Counted from the first letter of the stretch, positions 7,212 to 15,275 are shown. The stretch is 16,951 nucleotides of DNA from Oscillospiraceae bacterium (GCA_015067375.1 SVMQ01000023.1:1-16951), one strand, 5' to 3'. Program-made: numbers and translations. Notes: generated from the letters alone by a model not told the origin.

Positions 7212-9149
7212 ATGTTACAAGAAAAAAGACTTGCGGTGCTTATCGACAGCGATAACGTGTCCGCAAAATATGCGCAGTTCATCATGCAGGAGGTGGAGAA
7301 GTACGGCATCCCTACCTACAAGCGCGTTTACGGCGACTGGGAAAAGGGCGGTAACGGCTGGCACAATGCGGCGATAAACTATTCCATCATGGCGGTGCAG
7401 CAGTGCAGCTACATCGCAGGAAAGAATGCCACAGACTTCTCCATGATAATCGACGCTATGGATATCCTGTACACGGGCAATGTTGACGGCTTCTGCCTTG
7501 TAACGAGCGACAGTGATTTCACGCGCCTTGCTATCAGATTGCGCGAGGCAGGCAAGCTTGTTGTCGGTATAGGTGAGCTTAAAACTCCGCGCGCGTTTAC
7601 GGTGAGCTGTCACCATTTCTGCTATCTCAATCAGCTTTGTGAGCCTGAGGGAATGCAGGATGAAAAGACCATCCGCAAGGCAGTGCTGGAATATGTGCAG
7701 GAGCATAACGACGAGCGTATCGACCTTGCAAGAGTGAGCGCAGTGCTTACCTCTCGTTTCGGAAATATCAACTTTGACGAGCTTGGCTACAAGCGTTTCT
7801 CATCCTTCATCGACAGCTTCAAGGAGCTTCGCAGAAGCAACACCTTTGTATCTATGAAGAAGAAAAAGGCGGAGCTTCCCGCACCTGCTATCAGCTCGGA
7901 CGAGGTAACAGAGGAGCAGATAGTCGCTGCAATAAAGGACTATTTCAGCGAATACGCGCCGCAGAATGACAACATGATGAAGATAGAAAGCTATCTTGCA
8001 GCAAAATTCGGCAAGATAGATTTCTCGCGCTTCGGCTCAAAGAGATTTGCTAAATTCATCGACAAGCAGGATAATTTCAAGCGCACAGGCACATTCATCG
8101 AGCCTGTTGCGGCAGCGGAGCTTCCTACGCTTACCATGGATGTATTCGCGCATGAAGCGTATACCTATGCAAAGGACAACTCCCCCAAGGGCGGCAACAT
8201 CGGTCAGCTGAACAACTATCTTATCGGAAAGTATGGCAAGAATTATTTCCGCGCACTTGGTTATGCGGATTTCCGCGCGGCTATTGAGGCGGTTGAGAGC
8301 GTGTCTGCAGATAACAATCTCATATTCATCAAGACAGACGAGCCTGTTGTGACATACGACGAGATAACGCTTGAAAAGGCAGCGGAGATGGTGCTGAATT
8401 ATGCGTCCGACCATCAGCCTCAGGGCGGAAATATCGGACAGCTTAACAACGAGCTTATGAACAGATTTGGAAAGAGCTATTGTGCAGACCTCGGTTTTGC
8501 TGATTATAAATCCATGCTTTCAGCAATCGCTGGTATTACAGTAAAGCGCAACCGCATCTACCCTGCAATCGTCAGAGAGGAAGTACAGCCCGAAGAGCCG
8601 ATACAGGAAACAGAAGCAGCACCAGAGCCTGTGTCTGATGTCGTGGCTATACCTGCCGAGGCAGCGGAAGAGCTGGTGATAACCGCTGAGGAGCCTAAGT
8701 CTGCTGAAGAGAAAACACCCGAAAAGCCTGACATGAACACTATCCGTCGTGATGTGCTGAACTTTGTTGCTACAGCTGAAAACGGCGGCGGACTGTCAGC
8801 ACTGGGCAAGATGCTGGATGAGAAATACGGCAAGGGCGTGCTAAAGGAGATGGGATTCACCTCTATGAGAAAGCTTGCCGCAGAGGTAACGGGTATCGTG
8901 ATAAGGTCAAACAAGCTGTATATCGACGAGGCTTTTGCGCAGCAGACCGAGGAGATAGAGCAGTTTGTGAGGGATTTCGCAAACAGCGACGGAAAACGCA
9001 GCGTGCGTGCGCTGGGAATGCAGCTCAAAAAGAACTTTGAGGGCTTTGACTATAGAAATTACGGCTTCGACAGATTTACCGATTTCATCAATGCTATCGA
9101 CGGAGTAAAGGCTGACAGATATCACGTTGACCCTGTAAAGGAGAGCTGA
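7212..9149 (+). CDS. NYN-domain ribonuclease-like protein with six LOTUS/OST-HTH-like repeats
   Basis: This is a 645-aa soluble protein. Residues 1-140 form a NYN (PIN-like, LabA/DUF88) domain, with acidic positions D12 and D14 in VLIDSDN, D75 in NATDFSM, and D100/D102 in LVTSDSDF. These are the expected metal-binding residues of an RNase. Then come six related modules that I delimit at about 153-213, 235-297, 309-375, 388-451, 508-572 and 580-641. Each has a helical start, a G-x-L/I...FG or YG centre and a hydrophobic 'GF/Y..F/Y..F/ML' helix-turn-helix end, as in LOTUS/OST-HTH RNA-binding domains. Repeats 3 and 4 share GGNIGQLNN. A Glu/Pro/Ala-rich linker (about 455-508) separates repeats 4 and 5. 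SD AAAGAGG precedes ATG 7212. It follows thyA by 11 bases and precedes tcdA by 1 base. A role in structured-RNA or tRNA turnover is inferred. Bacterial members usually show only one or two LOTUS domains. Confidence 0.82.
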   Translation: MLQEKRLAVLIDSDNVSAKYAQFIMQEVEKYGIPTYKRVYGDWEKGGNGWHNAAINYSIMAVQQCSYIAGKNATDFSMIIDAMDILYTGNVDGFCLVTSDSDFTRLAIRLREAGKLVVGIGELKTPRAFTVSCHHFCYLNQLCEPEGMQDEKTIRKAVLEYVQEHNDERIDLARVSAVLTSRFGNINFDELGYKRFSSFIDSFKELRRSNTFVSMKKKKAELPAPAISSDEVTEEQIVAAIKDYFSEYAPQNDNMMKIESYLAAKFGKIDFSRFGSKRFAKFIDKQDNFKRTGTFIEPVAAAELPTLTMDVFAHEAYTYAKDNSPKGGNIGQLNNYLIGKYGKNYFRALGYADFRAAIEAVESVSADNNLIFIKTDEPVVTYDEITLEKAAEMVLNYASDHQPQGGNIGQLNNELMNRFGKSYCADLGFADYKSMLSAIAGITVKRNRIYPAIVREEVQPEEPIQETEAAPEPVSDVVAIPAEAAEELVITAEEPKSAEEKTPEKPDMNTIRRDVLNFVATAENGGGLSALGKMLDEKYGKGVLKEMGFTSMRKLAAEVTGIVIRSNKLYIDEAFAQQTEEIEQFVRDFANSDGKRSVRALGMQLKKNFEGFDYRNYGFDRFTDFINAIDGVKADRYHVDPVKES

Positions 9150-9150
9150 T

Positions 9151-9858
9151 ATGGACAGCAGGTTTTCTCGCACTGAGCGCATCTTTGGAAAAGATGGAAT
9201 GGAGAAGCTCAGAAATTCGCGCGTTGCAGTATTCGGAGTAGGCGGAGTTGGAAGCTATATCGCGGAGGGGCTTGCACGCAGCGGAGTCGGACACATTCAT
9301 CTTATCGACAGCGATGACGTGGATATCACAAACCTCAACCGTCAGCTGGAGGCGCTTTCGGATACGGTCGGACAGCCTAAAGCAGAGGCAATGAAACAGC
9401 GTATCCTGCAGATAAACCCTGAATGTGACGTGGTTGTGCATGATTGCTTTTTCCTGCCCGAAAACTCGGCAGAGTTCGATTTCACGCAGTACGATTATAT
9501 CGCAGATGCAGTTGACACGGTGACGGCAAAGATAGAGCTTGTGATGAAAGCACAGAAAGAGGGCGCTCCGATAATCAGCAGCATGGGTACGGGCAACAAG
9601 CTATGCCCGTCCATGTTGGAGGTATCAGATATCTACAAGACCTCGGTTTGTCCGCTTGCACGAGTAATGCGGCAGGAGCTAAAAAAGCGCGGCGTTAAAA
9701 GGCTGAAGGTCGTCTATTCAAAAGAAGAGCCAATAAAGGCTCAGCCGTCTGAGGAGGATGCACATCGCCGCAGTATCCCTGCAAGTGCGGTATTCGTTCC
9801 GGGAACGGCAGGTCTTATCATAGCCTCAGAGATAGTAAAGGATTTGACAAAGCGATGA
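9151..9858 (+). CDS. tcdA: tRNA threonylcarbamoyladenosine dehydratase (TcdA, ThiF/E1-like)
   Basis: It is predicted to use ATP to cyclise t6A to ct6A at position 37 of ANN-decoding tRNAs, on cytosolic tRNA. The protein is 235 aa, about the size of Firmicutes homologues and shorter than the 268-aa E. coli protein. Features are RFSRTERIFG at the N-terminus, the nucleotide-binding GVGGVGS at 29-35, LIDSDDVDITNLNRQ at 51-65, DAVDTVTAK, and SDIYKTSVCPLARVMRQELKKRG. The C-terminal FVPGTAGLIIASEIVKDL is typical. In the usual GNKLDP motif the Asp is Cys here (GNKLCP). The start is 1 base after the stop of the NYN gene, and the stop overlaps the next start, so translation is coupled. Related E1-like proteins such as MoeB/ThiF are less likely given the tRNA-binding-type C-terminus. 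Confidence 0.9.
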   Translation: MDSRFSRTERIFGKDGMEKLRNSRVAVFGVGGVGSYIAEGLARSGVGHIHLIDSDDVDITNLNRQLEALSDTVGQPKAEAMKQRILQINPECDVVVHDCFFLPENSAEFDFTQYDYIADAVDTVTAKIELVMKAQKEGAPIISSMGTGNKLCPSMLEVSDIYKTSVCPLARVMRQELKKRGVKRLKVVYSKEEPIKAQPSEEDAHRRSIPASAVFVPGTAGLIIASEIVKDLTKR

Positions 9859-10454
9859 CTGAGAAGATCATCACTGATATTTCCGAGTTTATTTTTGTGT
9901 CGCATGAACCACGGAAGGTGGACGCGCTTTTTTTACCGGGCGGCTCGCCTCCCCAACAGCCCGAGTATGCCGCGGAGCTATATAAAGCAGGCTTTGCTCA
10001 ATGGATAATACCATCGGGCGGCGTAAGTGTAAAAACAAACAAGTGGAACGGAGTTCGATCAAAGGCTGACGTCTACAACGGCGACTATCACTCAGATTGT
10101 GAGTTTTTCACGGATGTACTGCTTAAAAATGGTGTACCCTTATCAGCCATAATTCCTGAGAATAAAGCAGGTCACACGCGCGACAATGCGTATCTTTCAC
10201 GAAAAGCTGCTGATGAAAAAGGTGTTAAAATAGACTCTGCCATGATCGTCTGCAAAGCATTTCATGCCCGACGCTGTCTTATGCTTTACCAAATGGCTTT
10301 TCCCGATACCAGGATAACAGTTTGCCCTGTACACTGCTACAATATAGCAAAAGACAACTGGTACAAGAGCGAAACGGGAATCGACCGAGTGCTTGGCGAA
10401 CTATCCCGATGTGGCAATCAATTTATTGCTGATATCAAGAATTATTTGCTTTGA
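9855..10454 (+). CDS. YdcF/ElyC-like DUF218 family protein
   Basis: This is a 199-aa protein. It shows the DUF218 fold elements: ALFLPGGSPP with the Gly-rich first loop, YKAGFAQWIIPSGG, CEFFTDVLLKNGVPLSAIIPENKAGHTRDNA, and MIVCKAFHARRCLMLYQMAFP. Family members (YdcF, SanA, ElyC) have no settled enzymatic activity; some affect envelope integrity and YdcF binds S-adenosylmethionine. No signal peptide or transmembrane helix is seen, unlike ElyC and SanA, so a cytosolic role is likely. The ATG at 9855 overlaps the tcdA stop (ATGA), indicating translational coupling. It is the last gene of the thyA run and is followed by a strong terminator. Confidence 0.85.
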   Translation: MTEKIITDISEFIFVSHEPRKVDALFLPGGSPPQQPEYAAELYKAGFAQWIIPSGGVSVKTNKWNGVRSKADVYNGDYHSDCEFFTDVLLKNGVPLSAIIPENKAGHTRDNAYLSRKAADEKGVKIDSAMIVCKAFHARRCLMLYQMAFPDTRITVCPVHCYNIAKDNWYKSETGIDRVLGELSRCGNQFIADIKNYLL

Positions 10455-10502
10455 AGTATAATAAATTGCCGATAATACTATTAGTATTTCGCCAACTCAC
10501 CA

Positions 10503-10535
10503 AAAAGCACCTTTGGATCTCCCAAAGGTGCTTTT
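10503..10535 (+). terminator. Terminator of the thyA-NYN-tcdA-DUF218 run
   Basis: A 14-bp perfect stem, AAAAGCACCTTTGG (10503-10516) with its complement at 10522-10535, surrounds a 5-nt loop. The T-run is built into the 3' arm (TTTT, then CATTT). The A-run on the other side lets it also work on the minus strand. Confidence 0.9.
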
Positions 10536-10564
10536 CATTTCCAATCGTCCTATTTACGAACAAT

Positions 10565-10593
10565 AAAACAGACAGGCTGAAAAGCCTGTCTGT
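10565..10593 (-). terminator. Terminator of the che operon
   Basis: An 11-bp perfect stem (10568-10578 with 10583-10593) closes a 4-nt loop (GAAA on the plus strand). On the minus strand it is followed by TTTTATT and lies just beyond the cheB stop. With the preceding hairpin it separates two convergent operons. Confidence 0.88.
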
Positions 10594-10599
10594 ATCATA

Positions 10600-11724
10600 T
10601 CAACTCAATTTGCTGATGATTATATCAGCTATCCTGTAAAGCGGCGCCTGCTGCATTACAGCGCCAATTTTGTATGCCTCCATCGGCATACCATATACAA
10701 CGCAGGTCTCTTTGTCCTGTCCTATTGTATATGCGCCTGCATTTTTCATCTTCAGCAGACCGTCTGCGCCATCTCTGCCCATTCCTGTAAGTATTGCGCC
10801 GATCGCATTTTCTTTTGCCACCTCAGCAACACTGGTGAACATAACGTCAACCGATGGACAGTGACCTGACACCTTTTCGCCCTGTCTTGAGGTAACATAA
10901 TACCCCTTGGCATCCTTGCAAAGACGTAGATGATGCTCTCCTGCGCCGATTATTACAAGGCCGCGTCTCAGACGGTCGCCGTCCACAGCTTCCTTTACCT
11001 CGACCTTACAGTTACGGTTAAGGCGCTCGGAATACATTTTTGTAAATCCTGCAGGCATATGCTGCACCACGATAACAGGCGGCATATCCTCCGGGAAGCC
11101 CTTTATCACCTGCTCCAGCGCCTCTGTACCTCCTGTTGACGCACCCAGTGCAACAACAATATCGCTTTTGCGGAAAGCACGGGCAGAAGACATGATCGGT
11201 TGTGCAGGCTCAGACTGAGAACTCCTGTCATTTTTCGGGCTGATATTAGAAATATACGAGGGTCTGTTCAGCTCAGGAATATCAGCGACGTCGGGCTTGT
11301 TAAGTCCGCCACCGCGTGCTATTCTTGAGATATTGCCCTTGGAGTGCGCACGTTTTATGGCACTGCACACAGTTTCCGCGAACTTCTGCATTTCAGAATT
11401 TGTTCGGGTCAGTGGCTTTGCGATGAACTCCGCCGCACCTGCTTCTTTTGCGGAAGACCCGCTGTCAGAGCGCGATGAGATGACGATAGTCGGGATATAG
11501 TATTGCGGCAGCAGCTTTTTGAGAAAAGCGATACCATCCATTCTTGGCATCTCGATATCAAGGGTCATGACGTCAGGCTCATACTTGACTATCATATCCC
11601 GCGCGGAATAGGCGTCACCTGCCGTGCCGATGATCTCTATCTGCTCATCCTGACGTATATATCGCGCCAGCACCTCGCGGAAAAGGATCGAATCGTCTAC
11701 GACAAGCAGCTTTATTTTTCTCAT
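10600..11724 (-). CDS. cheB: Chemotaxis response regulator, protein-glutamate methylesterase
   Basis: It removes methyl groups from chemoreceptor glutamates (and deamidates glutamines) when phosphorylated by CheA, resetting receptor sensitivity. The protein is 374 aa. An N-terminal REC domain (about 1-122) has D10/D11, phospho-acceptor D56 in LDIEMPRMDG, S83 and K103. A linker of about 60 residues (127-187), rich in Ser, Pro and Asn and longer than in E. coli CheB, leads to the methylesterase domain (188-374), with catalytic S196 in GASTGG, H222 in QHMP and D318 in GMGRDG. ATG 11724 follows AGGAG by 6 bases; the gene begins 12 bases after cheR. All catalytic residues are present, so it should be active. 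It is the last gene of the operon. Confidence 0.96.
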   Translation of the reverse strand: MRKIKLLVVDDSILFREVLARYIRQDEQIEIIGTAGDAYSARDMIVKYEPDVMTLDIEMPRMDGIAFLKKLLPQYYIPTIVISSRSDSGSSAKEAGAAEFIAKPLTRTNSEMQKFAETVCSAIKRAHSKGNISRIARGGGLNKPDVADIPELNRPSYISNISPKNDRSSQSEPAQPIMSSARAFRKSDIVVALGASTGGTEALEQVIKGFPEDMPPVIVVQHMPAGFTKMYSERLNRNCKVEVKEAVDGDRLRRGLVIIGAGEHHLRLCKDAKGYYVTSRQGEKVSGHCPSVDVMFTSVAEVAKENAIGAILTGMGRDGADGLLKMKNAGAYTIGQDKETCVVYGMPMEAYKIGAVMQQAPLYRIADIIISKLS

Positions 11725-11736
11725 GGCAAGCTCCTG

Positions 11737-12567
11737 TTATAATGGTCTGCGGTATATCGCAGGCTTTATGTAATCAAACTTTGTTTCACCACGCGGAACA
11801 CTTTCAGCGTGACCGATGTAGAAATAACCTCCCGGTTTAATTACATCGTAGAATCTGTTGACCAACGCATTTTTTGTCGGCTGATCGAAATAGATCATTA
11901 CATTACGGCAGAATATCAGATCAAACGGACGAGCCTTGAAGGTGTTAGGCATAGGATCCATCAGATTAAAGGGCTTGAAGATTATCTCGTTCTTTATCTG
12001 CTGGCATATTTCAAAGCTGTCATCTCCGACCTTTTTGAAATACTTGGACTTCCATTCGGGGCTTAGACCCTTCATTCCGTCGCTTGTATATATGCCGCGT
12101 TTTGCCTTGTCCATTACGCTGTGAGAGATATCTGTCGCAAGTATTCTGGTGTCCCACCTGGACTTTTCAGCGCCGAAATACTCGTTCAGCAGCATGGCTG
12201 TCGTGTAGCATTCCTCACCCGAGGAGCAGCCTGCGCTCCAGATGCGTATCTCCTTTGTTTTGGCATTAGCAACGATATACGGCAGTATCACATCTTTTAA
12301 ATATGTATAGTGCTCAGGCTCTCGCATGAAGAATGTGTGGTTTGTTGTAAGCTTGTTTAATATTGTAGTGACCTCAGCGCCCGATTTATCTGCCATAACA
12401 GCGTCGAGGTACTCGTCATAGCTCTTGAATCCGCGATCCCTTAGCATATTGCCGAGGCGCCCTTGAATCAGCACGCGCTTTGCTGCAAGATTAATACCGT
12501 AGTTATCGTGCATGAACGCAACCAGGCGGTTAAACTCGCGGTCGGTAATATCCAGTTTTTCGATCAT
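11737..12567 (-). CDS. cheR: Chemoreceptor glutamate methyltransferase
   Basis: It transfers methyl groups from S-adenosylmethionine to specific glutamates of chemoreceptors, opposing CheB during adaptation. The protein is 276 aa, the usual length. The N-terminal helical domain (about 1-75) is followed by TTNHTFFMRE (74-83), the SAM-binding SAGCSSGEE (111-119), the acidic ATDIS (144-148), FCRNVMIYFD (219-228) and GHAES (252-256), all diagnostic for CheR. ATG 12567 is preceded by GAGGTG, which lies in the 3' end of cheW; only 3 bases separate the two genes, implying coupled translation. No TPR or other extension is fused. Confidence 0.96.
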   Translation of the reverse strand: MIEKLDITDREFNRLVAFMHDNYGINLAAKRVLIQGRLGNMLRDRGFKSYDEYLDAVMADKSGAEVTTILNKLTTNHTFFMREPEHYTYLKDVILPYIVANAKTKEIRIWSAGCSSGEECYTTAMLLNEYFGAEKSRWDTRILATDISHSVMDKAKRGIYTSDGMKGLSPEWKSKYFKKVGDDSFEICQQIKNEIIFKPFNLMDPMPNTFKARPFDLIFCRNVMIYFDQPTKNALVNRFYDVIKPGGYFYIGHAESVPRGETKFDYIKPAIYRRPL

Positions 12568-12570
12568 GAA

Positions 12571-13071
12571 TTACACCTCATCGCCCAGCAGCTGCTTAAC
12601 ATCGAGGATAAGCTTTACATCATCGCCCGAACGGATCATGTACTGGATGAACTCATTGGTATTTACGGACTTGTTCTCAGGTGTTGCGGAGATATCGCTG
12701 GAGTGGATATCCTCAACATCGGCAACCTTGTCAACGATGATACCTACAGACATATCGTCCATTGTCAGGATGATGATGCAGGTCCTGCTGGTATAGGGGA
12801 TCTCGGGCTTGCCGAAGCGTGTTCTGATATCCAGAACGGGAACGACCTTGCTTCGTACATTGATGATACCCTTGATATATACAGGAACATGAGGGATCTT
12901 TGTGATGTGGCACATCTCGATGATCTCGACTACGTTCTGCAGCTCTATACCATATATCTGCTCACCGATATGGAAGGTCATGACCTTACCCAGAATATTA
13001 TTTTCGTTTGAGACTTTTTTATCTCCGGACTGCTGCTTTGCAACAGCCTCCTTAATTACATCATAGGTCAT
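12571..13071 (-). CDS. cheW: Chemotaxis coupling protein
   Basis: It links CheA to chemoreceptors in the signalling array at the inner membrane face. The protein is 166 aa, a single CheW domain (about 28-166) with the marks VMTFHIGEQIYGIELQNVVEII, IPHVPVYIKGIINVRSKVVPVLDIRTRFG and CIIILTMDDMSVGIIVDKVADVEDI. The extra N-terminal 27 residues are polar (Lys, Gln, Ser, Asn) and probably disordered. No REC domain follows, so it is CheW and not CheV. It lies 15 bases after cheA and 3 bases before cheR. The start at 13071 is preceded by AGGGAGGATAACAAG, a good SD. Confidence 0.95.
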   Translation of the reverse strand: MTYDVIKEAVAKQQSGDKKVSNENNILGKVMTFHIGEQIYGIELQNVVEIIEMCHITKIPHVPVYIKGIINVRSKVVPVLDIRTRFGKPEIPYTSRTCIIILTMDDMSVGIIVDKVADVEDIHSSDISATPENKSVNTNEFIQYMIRSGDDVKLILDVKQLLGDEV

Positions 13072-13086
13072 CTTGTTATCCTCCCT

Positions 13087-15198
13087 TTAGCCGATAAGTG
13101 AATTGGTGTCGATGATCAGAGAAATGCTGCCGTCGCCCATGATCGTACAGCCTGACAGACCCTTGCCCTTGACATTGTATCTGGACAGATACTTGGGGAA
13201 GGGCTTTACTACTACCTGCTGTTCGCCGATAAGCTTGTCAGCGAAGATGCAGACGCTCTTGTTGTCTGTCTCGACCAGCAGCAGGATACCCTCTTCGAGG
13301 TCGGTCACTTCTGTCTGGATATCGAATTTCTCATGGATTCTGAGGATAGGATAGCAAACGCCTCTTATCATGATCATCTCGTTGTTGTTTGTATCGTTGA
13401 GCAGCTGACTTGCCTCTGCCTTGAAGCTCTCGCGGATGGTAGAGATCGGAACGGTGAATACGAGGTCGCCGCAGGTGATCTCCATACCGTCGATGATAGC
13501 CAGTGTCAGCGGGATCTTGATGATGAATGTTGTTCCCTGACCCTTCTTGCTGTCGATAACGATAGAGCCGCCGCACTTTTCAACGTTAGCCTTAACAACG
13601 TCCATACCAACGCCTCTGCCGCTGAACTCTGTAGCCTGCTCGTTTGTGGAGAAGCCGGGCAGGAGGATCATATTCTGGATCTCCTTCTCGGTGTACTCGC
13701 TCTCAGGCTTTGTAAGCAGACCCTGACGCTTTGCCTTGGACATTACCTTTTCGGGGTCGATGCCCTTACCGTCATCGGAGATGGTAATGATTACTTCGCC
13801 GGAGCTGTTCGTAGCGGCGAGCTTGAGTCTGCCCTTTTCGGGCTTGCCTGCGTTTATTCTGTCCTGAACATTTTCTTCGATGCCGTGATCCATGCAGTTT
13901 CTTACAAGGTGCATCAGCGGATCCTGCAGGCTGTCAACGATAGACTTGTCAACTTCTGTTTCTTCACCCTCAATGATGAATTCAACATCCTTGTTGAGCT
14001 TCTTTCTCATATCACGAACGATTCTGTTCATCTTCTGGAATACACCTGCAAGAGGAACCATTCGGATGGACATTACTGTATCCTGAAGCTCGCTTGTAAG
14101 CTTTCTAAGCTGTCTTGCAGCCTTGTTGAAGCTCTCAAGCTCCAGACCCTCAAGGTCGGGGTTGGAGATAACCATGGACTCTGTTGTGATGATCTCACCA
14201 ACGATATCATGCAGAGCGTCGAGCTTAGCAAGGTTGACACTGATGAGGTTCTGCTTCTGCATACCGCTTGCAGCCTGTGCCTTTTCAACAGCAGCCTGTG
14301 CTTTCTCGATGGAGGACTGCTCCTTGACCTCAGCTGCTGCAGGTGCGGCAACGGGAGCAGCAACAGCTGCTGCGGGTGCTGCTGCAACAGGGGCAGCTGC
14401 CTTAGGCTCGGGAGGAAGCTCAGCTGCAGGCTCTTCTGCTGCGGCAGCGGATACTACCTCGTAGGACTGAACGTTCAGCGCGGACTCTATCTGCTTCAGA
14501 ACGAAGTCAACATTGTCGATGGGCTTGAATGTAATGAGGAATCCGTTTTCGATGATGACCTTGGACGCCTCAGGGTTTGTCTCAACATCAGCAGGTGTGA
14601 ACTCCAGGAAAGAGCACTCCTCCTTGATGGTGTTGATAAGCAGGAATGCACGCAGATTCTCCATCTGGCAGCCATCCTCGAAGAACACTCTTACAGTGGT
14701 CTTGTCAGAGTCCACAGCCGCGGCGGGTGCATCCTGTGCTGCAGCTGCAGCTGCAGGAGCTGCTTCGCCGTTTGCCTCTCCCATAAGCACATCTCTTGCC
14801 TTAAGGAGCTTATTGATAAGGTCGGTGAAGTCCATGCTTTCGTACTCACCGCCGTCATTATTCTGGATAGCCTCGATCTGAGCCTTGTAGGAGTCGGATA
14901 CCTGGAACACCAGATCGTAAACGAAGCTAACGTCAGTTATGACATCGGGATTTTCTCTGATAACAAAGAACATATCCTCTGCCTTATGAGCAAGCACCGA
15001 GAGGTTATCAAAGCCCATCATTGCAGAAGAGCCCTTGATAGTATGCATGATACGGAATATCTCCTTGATATCCTCGCTGTCAAACATATTTGCCTGCTCT
15101 GTCCTTAACAGGATCTCGTCAAGCTGCTCAAGAAGTGTGTTTGTTTCATAGAAGTACATGTCGAGCATGGCTTCCATGCCGGTTTCGATTCTTGCCAT
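13087..15198 (-). CDS. cheA: Chemotaxis histidine kinase
   Basis: It is the receptor-controlled kinase that phosphorylates itself and passes phosphate to CheB and CheY. The protein is 703 aa. The P1 HPt domain (about 1-130) has phospho-acceptor H52 in RIMHTIKGSS. An Ala-rich linker follows. A P2-like response-regulator docking domain lies at about 166-250, then a second Ala/Pro-rich linker (about 260-300). The P3 dimerisation region starts near LISVNLAKLDALHDIVGEII. The P4 ATPase has LMHLVRNCMDHGIE (N box), ISDDGKGID (G1) and SGRGVGMDVVK (G2). The C-terminal P5 is CheW-like and ends VIDTNSLIG-type. A GTG 33 bases upstream keeps the frame open, but ATG 15198 has GGAAAGGA (15207-15214, plus-strand coordinates) 8 bases before it and matches the family N-terminus, so it is chosen. 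It is the first gene of cheAWRB; no convincing SigD or sigma-A promoter was found just upstream. Confidence 0.96.
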   Translation of the reverse strand: MARIETGMEAMLDMYFYETNTLLEQLDEILLRTEQANMFDSEDIKEIFRIMHTIKGSSAMMGFDNLSVLAHKAEDMFFVIRENPDVITDVSFVYDLVFQVSDSYKAQIEAIQNNDGGEYESMDFTDLINKLLKARDVLMGEANGEAAPAAAAAAQDAPAAAVDSDKTTVRVFFEDGCQMENLRAFLLINTIKEECSFLEFTPADVETNPEASKVIIENGFLITFKPIDNVDFVLKQIESALNVQSYEVVSAAAAEEPAAELPPEPKAAAPVAAAPAAAVAAPVAAPAAAEVKEQSSIEKAQAAVEKAQAASGMQKQNLISVNLAKLDALHDIVGEIITTESMVISNPDLEGLELESFNKAARQLRKLTSELQDTVMSIRMVPLAGVFQKMNRIVRDMRKKLNKDVEFIIEGEETEVDKSIVDSLQDPLMHLVRNCMDHGIEENVQDRINAGKPEKGRLKLAATNSSGEVIITISDDGKGIDPEKVMSKAKRQGLLTKPESEYTEKEIQNMILLPGFSTNEQATEFSGRGVGMDVVKANVEKCGGSIVIDSKKGQGTTFIIKIPLTLAIIDGMEITCGDLVFTVPISTIRESFKAEASQLLNDTNNNEMIMIRGVCYPILRIHEKFDIQTEVTDLEEGILLLVETDNKSVCIFADKLIGEQQVVVKPFPKYLSRYNVKGKGLSGCTIMGDGSISLIIDTNSLIG

Positions 15199-15216
15199 AA
15201 TAACAGTCCTTTCCGA

Positions 15217-15232
15217 TGTGCATCGCTGCACA
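15217..15232. repeat. Small hairpin in the cheA leader
   Basis: TGTGCA (15217-15222) and TGCACA (15227-15232) are perfect inverted arms around TCGC. It sits just upstream of the cheA SD and could affect leader structure. It has no T-run. Confidence 0.3.
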
Positions 15233-15275
15233 AATTTGTTTTTTGTTTTGCTATGAAAAATTTTTAAAAAAACAC

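Noticed and set aside
7215..7706. Minus-strand frame of 163 codons opposite the NYN domain
   Set aside because: The sense frame carries a well-conserved NYN domain; the antisense frame has no SD or motif.
10451..10639. Short plus-strand frame of 62 codons after the DUF218 gene
   Set aside because: It starts on a TTG overlapping the previous stop and runs through two terminator hairpins into the antisense of cheB; no SD of its own.
12463..13011. 182-aa plus-strand frame across cheR/cheW
   Set aside because: Shadow of two intact chemotaxis genes; no SD and no domain.
13333..15108. 591-aa plus-strand open frame opposite cheA
   Set aside because: The composition is the typical Cys/Leu-rich shadow and the minus strand encodes an intact CheA with all domains.
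15199..15231. Eleven-residue N-terminal extension of cheA from GTG 15231
   Set aside because: It would translate through the SD and leader hairpin of the ATG at 15198, and CheA proteins normally begin close to the P1 helix.
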